Source: JBBIRG01 sp964410965 (lineage in GTDB: Bacteria; CLD3; SB21; JBBIRG01). From it: 64,000 nt of DNA. The translations under genes and the position numbers were made by a program. The DNA is taken from NCBI GenBank assembly GCA_964410965.1, contig CAYPIY010000002.1:510289-574288 (forward strand), given 5' to 3'. Below the pieces are notes generated by a model, which was not told where the DNA came from, did not search any database, and was given only the letters and a program-made list of their open reading frames with translations. Below, piece by piece: positions 47,454-56,180 of the stretch. Numbering within the stretch: position 1 is the first letter of the stretch; the number at the start of each line of letters is the position of its first letter.

Positions 47454-48308
47454 CTAAGGTTTTTTAAGGTAATAGGTGGAAGATGCTCGGCTGTAAGAGC
47501 CGAAACAGCCAACCACATTTTCTCCGCGGATATTAGACGCATGTCTCAGAGGCACCGAACTGTAATAGTCATATAATTCTTGATATAGGCTATCTGACCC
47601 GAAAGGAAAATGGGCGAAGTTCCATGAATACTTGGAAAGTGAAGAATCTAATGTGATTAAGTCAATTTGCCGTTTTTGAAAATCATCACCATTTAGGTAT
47701 ATCGGAGCGTACAAACTATCATGATTTTCAATAGTATATGTAAAGGCTCCCGATGGAGGATTGTATCCTGTTTTTATATGTAATTGCACCCAAGAAGAAT
47801 TATCTTTTTGATAAACATATGGGGTATGGCATGCTATATATGTTTCATGTGTTTCATACCCAAACACATCCTGACCAAGCACTAAAGTATCATCATTCAT
47901 GGGTTGAAAAACCACAGGATCGTAAGGAACTCTTGTATCAGATTCGAATATTCTACCGTCAGGGACAGTAATTCTTAAATGATAAATAGTTCCGGGAATT
48001 ACAGTTAGATGATTGCCTGTATCTTGATATGTAAAGAAATTATATTGCATAATGCCCGTTAATTTTACGGTTTGATCATCTGAAGATATTTCAACAATTG
48101 CTCCCTGAAGATAACCTTTTTTATATTCAGCGACGATTACTGTTGTACGGCTAAACGTTGTATCGTAGACATCTTTTATGTCAAATACAGGATGATAATT
48201 GGTTGTTATTAAGCCTGTGATTAGGATTTTTTGTTGTTTGCCATTGTCACATCCGATCAATAGACTTATTAGTATTAATACAACAGACAAAAATATTTTT
48301 AATATCAT
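47454..48308 (-). CDS. DUF4249-like lipoprotein A, second copy
   Basis: 284 residues with lipobox LLIGC near residue 20, then repeats of a beta-rich fold. Features such as TYQDTGNHLTVIPGTIYHLRI, VPDGRIFESDTRVP and the ending SNIRGENVVGCFGSYSR fit DUF4249, a family of Bacteroidota outer-membrane lipoproteins often beside TonB receptors. Paralogue of 49585-50439. Its ATG overlaps the stop of the truncated leader ORF (ATGA), so its translation probably depends on ribosomes reading that leader, which carries a G10 tract. Confidence 0.8.
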   Translation of the reverse strand: MILKIFLSVVLILISLLIGCDNGKQQKILITGLITTNYHPVFDIKDVYDTTFSRTTVIVAEYKKGYLQGAIVEISSDDQTVKLTGIMQYNFFTYQDTGNHLTVIPGTIYHLRITVPDGRIFESDTRVPYDPVVFQPMNDDTLVLGQDVFGYETHETYIACHTPYVYQKDNSSWVQLHIKTGYNPPSGAFTYTIENHDSLYAPIYLNGDDFQKRQIDLITLDSSLSKYSWNFAHFPFGSDSLYQELYDYYSSVPLRHASNIRGENVVGCFGSYSRASSTYYLKKP

Positions 48309-48542
48309 GATTGTAACGATTCCAGAGTATCTTTATTGACCCAGCGGTTGTCCTGGAGTAAATGATCGCCGATTTGCCTCATCAGAGGAGCGGCTTCATC
48401 AAATGATTTAAAAGAGGTCCCGATATCCGGAATATCACTTTGATCCTGACTGCAGCTGGCGAGAAAAAGAAATAGAAAAGCAAAGGAAAGAATTACCCCC
48501 CCCCCTGCAATATCCACGCCAGTTTACAAGCTTGTGTTTCAT
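48305..48542 (-). pseudogene. Truncated copy of the phase-variable lipoprotein leader
   Basis: A 5' fragment of the gene at 50502-51846: the same ribosome binding site, ATG (48542), G10 tract and about 70 codons, then the frame ends at TGA overlapping the ATG of the next gene. As printed, the ATG frame stops after about 35 codons because of the G10 tract; with nine or twelve G it would read through to the ATGA junction. So the fragment may act as a switchable translational leader and not merely as debris. Confidence 0.75.
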
Positions 48543-48661
48543 TATACTTCTCCTTTAGTTAGTTACGAAACCACCGGGATAAAAGATCTGCTATTTATTT
48601 TAACTGTATACGTTTAGTTAAACATTGTTTACTTCGCGTCCATCGCGCACCGGAAGCCGGT
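48309..48661 (-). repeat. 353-bp direct repeat, copy 1
   Basis: Identical to 51613-51965 at a constant offset of 3304 bp, with three mismatches that I could see and no gaps. It spans the last codons of the FGE-fold gene, the intergenic region, the ribosome binding site, the G10 tract and the start of the lipoprotein gene. It includes a weak hairpin, TTTAACT/AGTTAAA, at 48599-48622. Confidence 0.93.
48496..48505 (-). repeat. G10 homopolymer tract, copy 1
   Basis: Ten consecutive C on the plus strand (G on the coding strand) inside the signal-peptide codons of the truncated leader. Confidence 0.9.
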
Positions 48662-48676
48662 AAAGAAAAAATTTTA

Positions 48677-49573
48677 TTATCGCCGTATTCTTCCGGTTAA
48701 ACGCCGGCTACTGCCTGACATATTAAAGATCAAACCAACACCATCGCCCTGAATGTTGGACCGTTCTCTAAAGCTTAACTTTTTCGCGTCTTTCAGATAT
48801 AGTTTTAAATCATCATCCAGAACCCTGTATTCTTCATCTACACCCATATAACCATCCAATAAAAACGCCGCGGCAATCGATGAATCGATATGATGATACC
48901 CAATGATTAATTTTATGAACAAATCGTTCGTATCAACGAAGATCGGCATAGAAATTGAATCTTTGAAAGAATAATAGTCACATGAAAATGGATTATGATA
49001 GCCGTTGTCAATCCAAAACCCAAATCGTTTGAGTTTTTTCGATAAAACCGGCTCCAATTCAACTTTAATTTCGCCTTTGTCTTTTACCCAACCGTTTAAA
49101 CCCTGATAATTATTAATACGCTCAGTAATCTGAATATCAATTGTATCGCCGTCCTGTGGTAAATTGACGCATTGGGGTTTTGTTACCGGTAAATAGCCAT
49201 TCCACATTAACACCTTCGAATCAATAGTTGCCTTAAGGCTCAGAAAATCTCCAGGTAATGGTTTTGCCCATAAATTAATATCGCGATAATCAACAGCTTC
49301 TTCATCTCCAAACATGGTAAGAGAAATCGAATCATAGTTCCAAAACATTTTTACTTCAGCGTTTCTGATATGTTTATAGGGATATGAGTTATAAGCGTTA
49401 TCAGCGTTATGTCTTATGTAACCCAGATGAAACATAAAAGGCCATTGTGGATTTGAATCTGGATACACGAGCCCATACAAGTATGGTACATCAGTAAAAG
49501 AATATTTATCTTCTTTTTCACAGGCTATTATCATTACAAAACAATAAATAATAAGAAATGTTTTCTTTAACAT
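48677..49573 (-). CDS. Island lipoprotein B, first copy
   Basis: 298 residues, lipobox MIIAC near residue 18. Paralogue of 46554-47450 with the same length and the same blocks (DSNPQWPFMFHLGYI, DNAYNSYPYK, NGYLPVTKPQC, DSSIAAAFLLDGY). Family unknown; the end RSNIQGDGVGLI recalls DUF4249. It follows lipoprotein A by 11 bp. Export to the outer-membrane surface or periplasmic face is predicted from the lipobox; no function can be assigned. Confidence 0.82.
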   Translation of the reverse strand: MLKKTFLIIYCFVMIIACEKEDKYSFTDVPYLYGLVYPDSNPQWPFMFHLGYIRHNADNAYNSYPYKHIRNAEVKMFWNYDSISLTMFGDEEAVDYRDINLWAKPLPGDFLSLKATIDSKVLMWNGYLPVTKPQCVNLPQDGDTIDIQITERINNYQGLNGWVKDKGEIKVELEPVLSKKLKRFGFWIDNGYHNPFSCDYYSFKDSISMPIFVDTNDLFIKLIIGYHHIDSSIAAAFLLDGYMGVDEEYRVLDDDLKLYLKDAKKLSFRERSNIQGDGVGLIFNMSGSSRRLTGRIRR

Positions 49574-49584
49574 AGTTTATCCTT

Positions 49585-50439
49585 TTAGGGTTTACGTAAA
49601 TAATAAACGGAACTTGTCCGGCTATAAGAACCGAAACACCCGACCACATTCTCTCCCCGGATATTTGATGCATATTTCAAAGGTAGATTACTATATTTAT
49701 CATACAAATCTGTGTAAAGTGAATCGGAACCAAACGGAAAATAAGCTAAAAACCATGAATACATTGAAAAAGATGAATCTAAAGTCAATAGATCAACTTG
49801 GTTTTTTTGTGGATCGGCGCTTGAATGAAAAATAGGAGCATATAAACTATCATGATGATCCGCTATATATGTGAAACCGTAATCTGATGGTAAATAACCA
49901 TACTTTATATGAAGTTGGACAAATGACAAAGGATCTTTTTGATAAACATAAGGCGCGCGACAGGAAATGTAAGAATCATTTCTTTCATACTCAAATATAT
50001 CTTGTCCTAATATTAACGTATCTCCGTTGACGGGCTGATAAATTACAGGGTCAAAGGGTATCCTTGTCTCAGACTCAAAAACTCTTCCATCAGGAATTTT
50101 AATATACAAATAATATTTTTCGCCGGGGGTAATAATTAAATGATTTCCTGTATCCTGATAAGTAAAGGCTCTGTTTTTCTCAACGCCTGTAAATTGAACC
50201 GTCTGATTTTCTGAACTGACCTTGACAATCGCCCCTCGAAGGTCTCCTTTCATGTACTCCCCAACATAGATTTTTGTACGGCTATAGGTTGTATCATATA
50301 ATCCTGATAAATCGAATACCGGGTGATAATTGTTTGTGAGAATACCCGTTATTATTATTTTTGAATGTTTGCCGTTATCACATCCAATTAATAGGTAAAA
50401 TATCATGACAGTAAAATAAAATATATATTTCCGCATCAT
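49585..50439 (-). CDS. DUF4249-like lipoprotein A, first copy
   Basis: 284 residues, lipobox LLIGC near residue 19, and the DUF4249-like pattern (AIVKVSSENQTVQFTG, TYQDTGNHLIITPGEKYYL, IPDGRVFESETRIP, SNIRGENVVGCFGSYSRTS). Roughly two thirds identical by eye to the copy at 47454-48308. It follows the G10-tract lipoprotein gene by about 60 bp. AT-rich composition. Confidence 0.8.
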   Translation of the reverse strand: MMRKYIFYFTVMIFYLLIGCDNGKHSKIIITGILTNNYHPVFDLSGLYDTTYSRTKIYVGEYMKGDLRGAIVKVSSENQTVQFTGVEKNRAFTYQDTGNHLIITPGEKYYLYIKIPDGRVFESETRIPFDPVIYQPVNGDTLILGQDIFEYERNDSYISCRAPYVYQKDPLSFVQLHIKYGYLPSDYGFTYIADHHDSLYAPIFHSSADPQKNQVDLLTLDSSFSMYSWFLAYFPFGSDSLYTDLYDKYSNLPLKYASNIRGENVVGCFGSYSRTSSVYYLRKP

Positions 50440-50501
50440 TTTAATCCTTAAAAATAATCATAAAAAAAATTCCCGGTGGTTTCGGAGATTTATTTAAATG
50501 A

Positions 50502-51846
50502 TTAGTAAATTAAGGATTCCTGTACAAATCTTACCTTGAGATAAGTGATAAGCGATCCATCATTATATTTTCGTAAGGGTAGATTAAAATACTCTTTATT
50601 CCCTAGGGCGCGTGTCACACTTGTTTGATTAATACCCAGTACTTCGCCTTGATAGCAATTATCATGTTTGCCGCCCGGCGCGGGTCCCCAAGTACCATAA
50701 CCCTGATTATGCCAACCATATGTACCGTTAGGAAGCCATAAATAATATTGTTGGCGTTTATAATAGGAGCCAAAATCATTATTGGCATTTGTTGGCCGGT
50801 AAAACTTCAAACCGCCATAATCACTTTCTATGAAGGTCACCCCATCATCCGAATTGGCGCTGATAGGAAACAGAGCTAATGTCGGGGTGTATGTTTTTTC
50901 ATTTGTGCTGGCTTTACGATATATTGTTGTTCTTGCAGTATTATCGTATACAATAGGGCTTGGGCGGGGATCGCCCCCAGTCAAAACAAAGTCACCATTA
51001 CAGCTAACATTACCATAACCCGGATTGCGCTTACCCCCCGGAACACGGAAGAATTGAAACTCTTCATCACCGGAATCAAGTTTTTTAAAAAGTTGAATTG
51101 ACTTGATACACAACCAATTTCTATTCGTAGCGACCTTCCCCAATGTGCCTCCCATCGAAGTTTTTTCCATATTGTTGACTTCTTCTAAAGTCAAGATGAA
51201 AACAGGATATTCAATCGCCGCCAGAACATCAAGGTTAAATTGAGTTCCCGGATCCATATATTCCGAGCCTTCGGGAACTTCGTCGCCTATATCGCTTATA
51301 TCGATTTCGCCTTCATAATCCGGATTTTTCAGCGTGATGGTTTCAGAAGTACCGTCGGATTTACTGATTTCAACGGATATCTCTTCATCCGTTTCATTAG
51401 GGTTAAATTCATCCGGATCTTCGGTTATTCCATAATCTTCCATCGTGGTTCGTTTTCCGAATTTTTTCAGGAAAGCGCTTCCGTTCATGGAATTGAATAA
51501 CTCAATTTTTACATCATATACAATACCGTCAATTGTAATTTGAGAAGGGAGTTCCGGAGTGTCCGTCGCTTTTGAAAATCCGGCGTAGGCTTCCTGTATG
51601 GAAATATGTCTCGATTGCAACGATTCCAGAGTATTTTTATTGACCCAGCGGTTGTCCTGGAGTAAATGATCGCCGATTTGCCTCATCAGAGGAGCGGCTT
51701 CATCAAATGATTTAAAAGAGGTCCCGATATCCGGAATATCACTTTGATCCTGACTGCAGCTGGCGAGAAAAAGAAATAGAAAAGCAAAGGAAAGAATTAC
51801 CCCCCCCCCTGCAATATCCACGCCAGTTTACAAGCTTGTGTTTCAT
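50502..51846 (-). CDS. Phase-variable lipoprotein (out of frame at a G10 tract as assembled)
   Basis: The only start with a good ribosome binding site is ATG 51846 (AAAGGAG, spacing 7). From it ten G (51800-51809) throw the frame off, and a stop comes after about 35 codons. The long open frame begins at a GTG (51821) without any Shine-Dalgarno. With nine G the two join into MKHKLVNWRGYCRGG followed by VILSFAFLFLFLASC, a textbook lipoprotein signal with lipobox LAS-C. The mature protein (about 420 residues) is of unknown family: an acidic linker with many Glu/Asp (about 110-190) and a C-terminal domain rich in Gly/Tyr/Trp (YYLWLPNGTYGWHNQGYG). I read it as a contingency locus in the off state. 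Confidence 0.8.
51800..51809 (-). repeat. G10 homopolymer tract, copy 2
   Basis: Ten G on the coding strand, 37 bases after the ATG of the lipoprotein gene and ahead of the hydrophobic core of its signal peptide. Tracts of this length slip at high rates during replication in other bacteria. Confidence 0.9.
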
Positions 51847-51860
51847 TATACTTCTCCTTT
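51846..51860 (-). promoter_or_regulatory. Ribosome binding site that decides the start of the phase-variable gene
   Basis: AAAGGAG lies 7 nt before ATG 51846. The alternative GTG at 51821 has no purine-rich sequence in front of it. Confidence 0.8.
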
Positions 51861-51932
51861 AGTTAGTTACGAAACCACCGGGATAAAAGATCTGCTATTT
51901 ATTTTAACTGTATACGTTTAGTTAAACATTGT

Positions 51933-53030
51933 TTACTTCGCGTCCATTGCGCACCGGAAGCCGGTGATGATGTAATCCTGGATGTTTTCCTGCACGTAGG
52001 TCCGGTAGGATACGCGGACGACATAATAATTGACGTAATACACTCCGCCGCGAACGACCCGGTATTCGCCTTTGGCCGGCCCTTTGGGGTTAGAGTCGAT
52101 TCCGAGTTTATCCTTGTAGAATTTAGAGTCGTAATAATCCGAGCACCATTCCCATACGTTGCCGAGCATGTCGTATATGCCTAACGGGTTCGGGGGAAAC
52201 TTGCCCACTCCGTGAAGGGAATGGATCGTGCAGTTAACGAATTTTTCATCCAGTGTATCGCCCCAGTAGAAAGGGGTTTCCGTGCCGCCTCGCGCCGCTT
52301 TTTCCCATTCTGCTTCCGTGGGCAGGCGTTTGCCTGTCCATTGGGCGTAGGCGTTCGCGTCGTTCCAGCTGATATTTACAACGGGATAATCGGCCTTGTC
52401 GTTCGTATTGAAATATTCCTCCCAGTTCCGTTCCGGTTTGTAATCAGTGGCCTGAATGAAATCACGGTACTGGGCGTTTGTAACGAGGTATTTGTCGATA
52501 TAGTATGAATCCAGGTAGACCGGGTGCTGGGGTTTTTCGTCGTCTTCGCCTTCATTGTATCCCATGGTGAAATTCCCGGCGGGAATGAGGATCATGTCTT
52601 TCTCGGTATCGGGCGCGGCTATTTTTCCTTTGCCCTTGATTTCCGGGGTTTCAGGAGTTACGCCGGATTTGGATTCAGTTTTTTTGTCAGCGGCGGGCGC
52701 GGAGGTGATTTCGGTCACCTGGCGTTTTTTGCTGAGGAAGAAGTCAACCTTGATCGTTTTGCCGGCGGAAACCTCAATCTCGTCTCGGACGTCCATATAT
52801 CCGTCCTTGGAAAGAACCAGCAGGTAGGGTCCGGGATCGAGTTTGACCGTAAGAGTGGTTTCTCCTACCACCTCGTCATTGACTTTGACGGAAGCGTTCG
52901 GGGGAGTGGAAACAATGATCACGGTCCCGTATTTGGAGTCGGCATACACGCCTTTGATGTCTTCGTAACCGGCTTTTTCGTGTTTCCATAAACCTTTCAG
53001 TTTATCCCATAAACTTTTTTTCTCTGCCAT
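51933..53030 (-). CDS. PEGA-domain protein with non-catalytic FGE/C-type-lectin fold
   Basis: 365 residues from MAEKKSLWDKL (GAGG 9 nt upstream; frame open to 53039). A PEGA domain (about 35-100: VSTPPNASVKVNDEVVGETT) and a low-complexity linker precede a formylglycine-generating-enzyme/sulfatase-modifying domain (about 140-365) with ILIPAGNFTMG, TGKRLPTEAEWEKAARGG, GNVWEWCSDYY and GFRCAMDAK. The two Cys of true FGE are absent, so it should be a binding or structural protein. The C-terminal stretch between VVRGG and GFRCA is crowded with Tyr/Val/Ile from NAY/NTC codons, like the variable region of retroelement-diversified proteins. No signal peptide is seen. First gene of the island operon but with composition like the core genome. 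Confidence 0.88.
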   Translation of the reverse strand: MAEKKSLWDKLKGLWKHEKAGYEDIKGVYADSKYGTVIIVSTPPNASVKVNDEVVGETTLTVKLDPGPYLLVLSKDGYMDVRDEIEVSAGKTIKVDFFLSKKRQVTEITSAPAADKKTESKSGVTPETPEIKGKGKIAAPDTEKDMILIPAGNFTMGYNEGEDDEKPQHPVYLDSYYIDKYLVTNAQYRDFIQATDYKPERNWEEYFNTNDKADYPVVNISWNDANAYAQWTGKRLPTEAEWEKAARGGTETPFYWGDTLDEKFVNCTIHSLHGVGKFPPNPLGIYDMLGNVWEWCSDYYDSKFYKDKLGIDSNPKGPAKGEYRVVRGGVYYVNYYVVRVSYRTYVQENIQDYIITGFRCAMDAK

Positions 53031-53169
53031 AGTGACCAACCTCGGTGATTATCTCAAAATAAATCAGTCCCTTTTTCTTATTTTTTCAGGCACGCTCTCA
53101 ATGGTAATGCGGGTAAATATAGTGATTTATTCCGTCAAATAAAATAACAAAATATAATAATTTCATCCG

Positions 53170-53204
53170 GGCCGTTTGGGTTAAAAAATTTACTCCAAAC
53201 GGCC
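53170..53204 (-). terminator. Hairpin after the MFS gene
   Basis: GGCCGTTTGG (53170-53179) pairs with CCAAACGGCC (53195-53204). The arm is strong but is not followed directly by a T run, so termination is probable but not certain. Confidence 0.55.
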
Positions 53205-53241
53205 GCAGGATGGAAGCGCGTCAACGGATATGAAATCCGGT

Positions 53242-54663
53242 TCAGGCCCGGTTGGGTTTTTCGAGTCCGTACCCTTTCTTGCGGTCGATCATTTTCAGCA
53301 GGAATCCCAGCAACACGGCGCACAGCCCGAGTCCGGCGAATACGAGCATCGGTACGGTATAGTTGTAGGTTGCCTGTTCGCCTTTGGCCAGTGTCTCGGC
53401 GACGCCCGGATTGACGGCATTGAGCACGACGCCGATCAGCCACGGGAACAGCATGAGGCCGATGTTCTGGATCCAGAAAATGACCGCGTAGGCGGATCCC
53501 AGATAACGGTCTTCCACGATTTTCGGGATTGACGGCCAGAGGGAAGCCGGCACGAGGGAGAACGCGATGCCGAGAATAATGATGGCGACGATCGCGAGGG
53601 TCATGTTCAGTGGGGCGAGGGCGAAGGTCAGGTGCGCGATCATCAGGAGAACGGCGCCCATGATCAGCATGGTGGCGCCTTTACCCTTGCGGTCATAAAA
53701 ATTTCCGATCAGCGGCGTAAGCAGGATGGTGCCGACAGGCAGCAGGCCGCTGATCATGCCGCCGACTTCCGCCGTCACTCCGAGTTTGTTCTGCATCATG
53801 TTGACGGCGTATTTCAGGAACGGGAACACGCCGGAATAAAACAGGACGCATAACGCTGAAATCATGAGAAATCCCGGGTTGGTGAATATCTTGCCGAGAT
53901 CACGGACATGAAACTCGTCCGATCCGCCTTCACCGGTTTCCGCCCCGAGCTGTTTGTCTAATTTGGTGTCCATAAAGACGTACACCAGCATGGTAAGAAG
54001 TCCGATGCACAGGAACGCGACGCCGATCCAAACCGTATTCAGCACGTTGCCGCCGATGATCGTTTTGCCGTCAGTGATGACTTCCGTATACCCGGCCATG
54101 CTTGCGGAAAAAAAGAACGCGATCGAGGCGCCCATGCGGGCGGTGGCCATTTCCATGCCCATCGCAAGCGCGAGTTCCTTGCCTTTGAACCATTTCACGA
54201 TGGCCTTGGAAACCGTGATTCCGCACATTTCCACGCCGATGCCGAAGATCGCGTAGCCCAGGGCGGCCATTTTCGCGGATGCCGGCATGCCGGTCCAGAA
54301 GGAATTGAACAGATCAAATCCGAAGCCGCCGTTGTTGAAATATCCGGTGAGGCCGTACAGCTTGATCATGCCTCCGATCAGCATCGTGATAGTGGCGGTC
54401 ATGGCGGTGAACCGGATGCCCATCTTGTCAAGGATGATTCCGGAAATGATCAGGAATCCGAGCACGTTCAGCATGTATTCGGAGCCGGAAAAAAATCCGT
54501 ACGTTTCCGGGTCCCATTTGTAGTTCATTTCCAGCAGTTTCTGAAGGGGGGCGATCATGTCGACGAAGAAATAGGCCGCCAGCATCGTCAGGGAGACCAT
54601 CATCAGGGCGGTCCATCGGGCCGCTTTTGATTCTCTCAGAATGTGTCTTACTTGTTCGGTCAT
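53242..54663 (-). CDS. MFS transporter
   Basis: 473 residues and about twelve membrane helices of the major facilitator superfamily. The loop 2-3 region GIILDKMGIRFT and its counterpart in the second half, GNFYDRKGKGATM, carry the D-(R/K)-x-G pattern. There is a central cytoplasmic loop with many acidic residues. Substrate not predictable from sequence; by overall look it belongs near the MFSD1-like or oxalate/formate-like groups. It is 41 bp after the PepD gene on the same strand and may export or import products of peptide breakdown. Confidence 0.85.
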   Translation of the reverse strand: MTEQVRHILRESKAARWTALMMVSLTMLAAYFFVDMIAPLQKLLEMNYKWDPETYGFFSGSEYMLNVLGFLIISGIILDKMGIRFTAMTATITMLIGGMIKLYGLTGYFNNGGFGFDLFNSFWTGMPASAKMAALGYAIFGIGVEMCGITVSKAIVKWFKGKELALAMGMEMATARMGASIAFFFSASMAGYTEVITDGKTIIGGNVLNTVWIGVAFLCIGLLTMLVYVFMDTKLDKQLGAETGEGGSDEFHVRDLGKIFTNPGFLMISALCVLFYSGVFPFLKYAVNMMQNKLGVTAEVGGMISGLLPVGTILLTPLIGNFYDRKGKGATMLIMGAVLLMIAHLTFALAPLNMTLAIVAIIILGIAFSLVPASLWPSIPKIVEDRYLGSAYAVIFWIQNIGLMLFPWLIGVVLNAVNPGVAETLAKGEQATYNYTVPMLVFAGLGLCAVLLGFLLKMIDRKKGYGLEKPNRA

Positions 54664-54704
54664 ATGGGTGTTGTTTCTTCAGTTAATGAATGAATGAGGT
54701 TTAT

Positions 54705-56162
54705 TTATGAAATATTTCTCAGGAGCGCGGCGGTGAAATTCCAGAATTTCTCCACGGAATCGATGTGAAGTCTTTCTTCCGGGGAGTGGACCATTTCCAT
54801 GGTAGGTCCGTACGAGAGCATGTCCATGCCGGGATATTTTTCGCCGATGACTCCGCATTCCAGGCCGGCGTGGATGGCCGTGATATGGGGTTCCTTGCCG
54901 TAAAGTTCCCGGTAGGTGTCGATAGCGGTTTTCAGGACGGGGGATTGCATATCGGGCTGCCATCCGGGGTAGCCGTCGGTGGTTTTGGCTTCGGCCCCGG
55001 CGAGTTCGCACACGGCGGTGACGGTGTTGACGATGTCGTCGATTTCGGTGGCGACCGAACTTCTCTGGCTCGTCGTCATCTTGATTCCGTTCCGGTCGGT
55101 GGTGATGATAGCGACATTGGTGGAGGTTTCCACGAGGCCGGGTATGTCCGCGCTCATCTTTACGACGCCGTGCGGCAGGGCGGTAATCATGCGGCACAGG
55201 TTCCGCTGATCGCTTTTTTTCATGATCCGTGCGGTCTTGCCCGTTTTGGTGTCGCTGACAGTGATGGTGAGGTCCGGATCGATGGACGCATATTCCGATT
55301 TCATCACGGCTTCCGCTTTTTTGACGGTTTCGGTGACGTGGGATTTGATTTTCACGGGAACGAAAATCAGAGCGTCCGATTCGCGCGGTATGGCGTTGTG
55401 TTTGTTGCCGCCTTCGATTTTTGACAGCCGCACTCCGAGTTCGGTCAGTTCGGAGATCACGCGGTTGATGATCTTGATGGAGTTGCCGCGGTACTTGTTG
55501 ATTTCCAGTCCGGAATGTCCCCCCCGCAGGCCCTTGACGGAAAGTATCATGGGTACATACTTGTCGCCGGGCTTGTCAAAATCGATTCTCAGGTCGATCA
55601 GTGTGTTGCGTCCGCCCGCGCATCCGACGAAAAAGGTTCCTTCTTCCTCCGAATCGAGGTTCAGCATGGTTTTCCCGGTGAGCAGGTTCGTGGCGAGGCC
55701 GTTTGCGCCGGTCAGCCCGGTTTCCTCGTCCACGGTGAACAGAAATTCGAGAGGACCGTGCTCAAGCGATTTGTCTTCGATGATGGCCATGGCGGCTGCG
55801 ATGGCGATGCCGTTATCCGCTCCGAGAGTTGTCCCGTTGGCCGTGATCAGGTTGTCTTTGCGGACGAGTTCGATGGGATCTTTGAGAAAGTCGTGGGTTT
55901 TGTCGTTGTTTTTTTCGGGGACCATGTCCAGGTGTCCCTGGATGATGACGGTGCGGACGTTTTCTTTTCCCGGTGTTGCCGGTTTGCGGATCACGACGTT
56001 TCCGACAGCGTCGGTCTGGGCTTCGCATCCGAGTTCGGTGGCGGCTTGCCGGAGAAAATTCGCGAGTGCGGTTTCATGCTTGGAGGGGTGCGGGATAGAG
56101 GCGATTTTCGCGAAATATTTCCAGACGAGTTCGGGTTTTAGCCCTTCAATGGCTTGTGACAT
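54705..56162 (-). CDS. pepD: Aminoacyl-histidine dipeptidase (PepD family, M20)
   Basis: 485 residues, the usual length of PepD. M20 metal and catalytic motifs: QGHLDMVPEK (His and Asp), TLGADNGIAIA (bridging Asp), TVDEETGLTGA (Glu pair), LNLDSEEEG, and a C-terminal His in IHAGLECGVIG. It hydrolyses Xaa-His and other dipeptides in the cytoplasm. It is 18 bp behind a PqqD-like gene and 41 bp ahead of an MFS transporter, forming a probable three-gene operon. Confidence 0.94.
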   Translation of the reverse strand: MSQAIEGLKPELVWKYFAKIASIPHPSKHETALANFLRQAATELGCEAQTDAVGNVVIRKPATPGKENVRTVIIQGHLDMVPEKNNDKTHDFLKDPIELVRKDNLITANGTTLGADNGIAIAAAMAIIEDKSLEHGPLEFLFTVDEETGLTGANGLATNLLTGKTMLNLDSEEEGTFFVGCAGGRNTLIDLRIDFDKPGDKYVPMILSVKGLRGGHSGLEINKYRGNSIKIINRVISELTELGVRLSKIEGGNKHNAIPRESDALIFVPVKIKSHVTETVKKAEAVMKSEYASIDPDLTITVSDTKTGKTARIMKKSDQRNLCRMITALPHGVVKMSADIPGLVETSTNVAIITTDRNGIKMTTSQRSSVATEIDDIVNTVTAVCELAGAEAKTTDGYPGWQPDMQSPVLKTAIDTYRELYGKEPHITAIHAGLECGVIGEKYPGMDMLSYGPTMEMVHSPEERLHIDSVEKFWNFTAALLRNIS

Positions 56163-56180
56163 GGTGTGTTTCCTTATGGG

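Larger units (their letters stand above)
51613..51965 (-). repeat. 353-bp direct repeat, copy 2
   Basis: Partner of 48309-48661. Here it sits in its intact setting: 3' end of the FGE-fold gene, a 90-bp spacer, and the start of the full-length lipoprotein gene. Confidence 0.93.

Noticed and set aside
51821..51823. GTG as the true start of the 439-codon lipoprotein frame
   Set aside because: It has no Shine-Dalgarno and would give a start in the middle of the signal peptide (MDIAGGG), lacking the positively charged n-region; the ATG at 51846 has a strong site.
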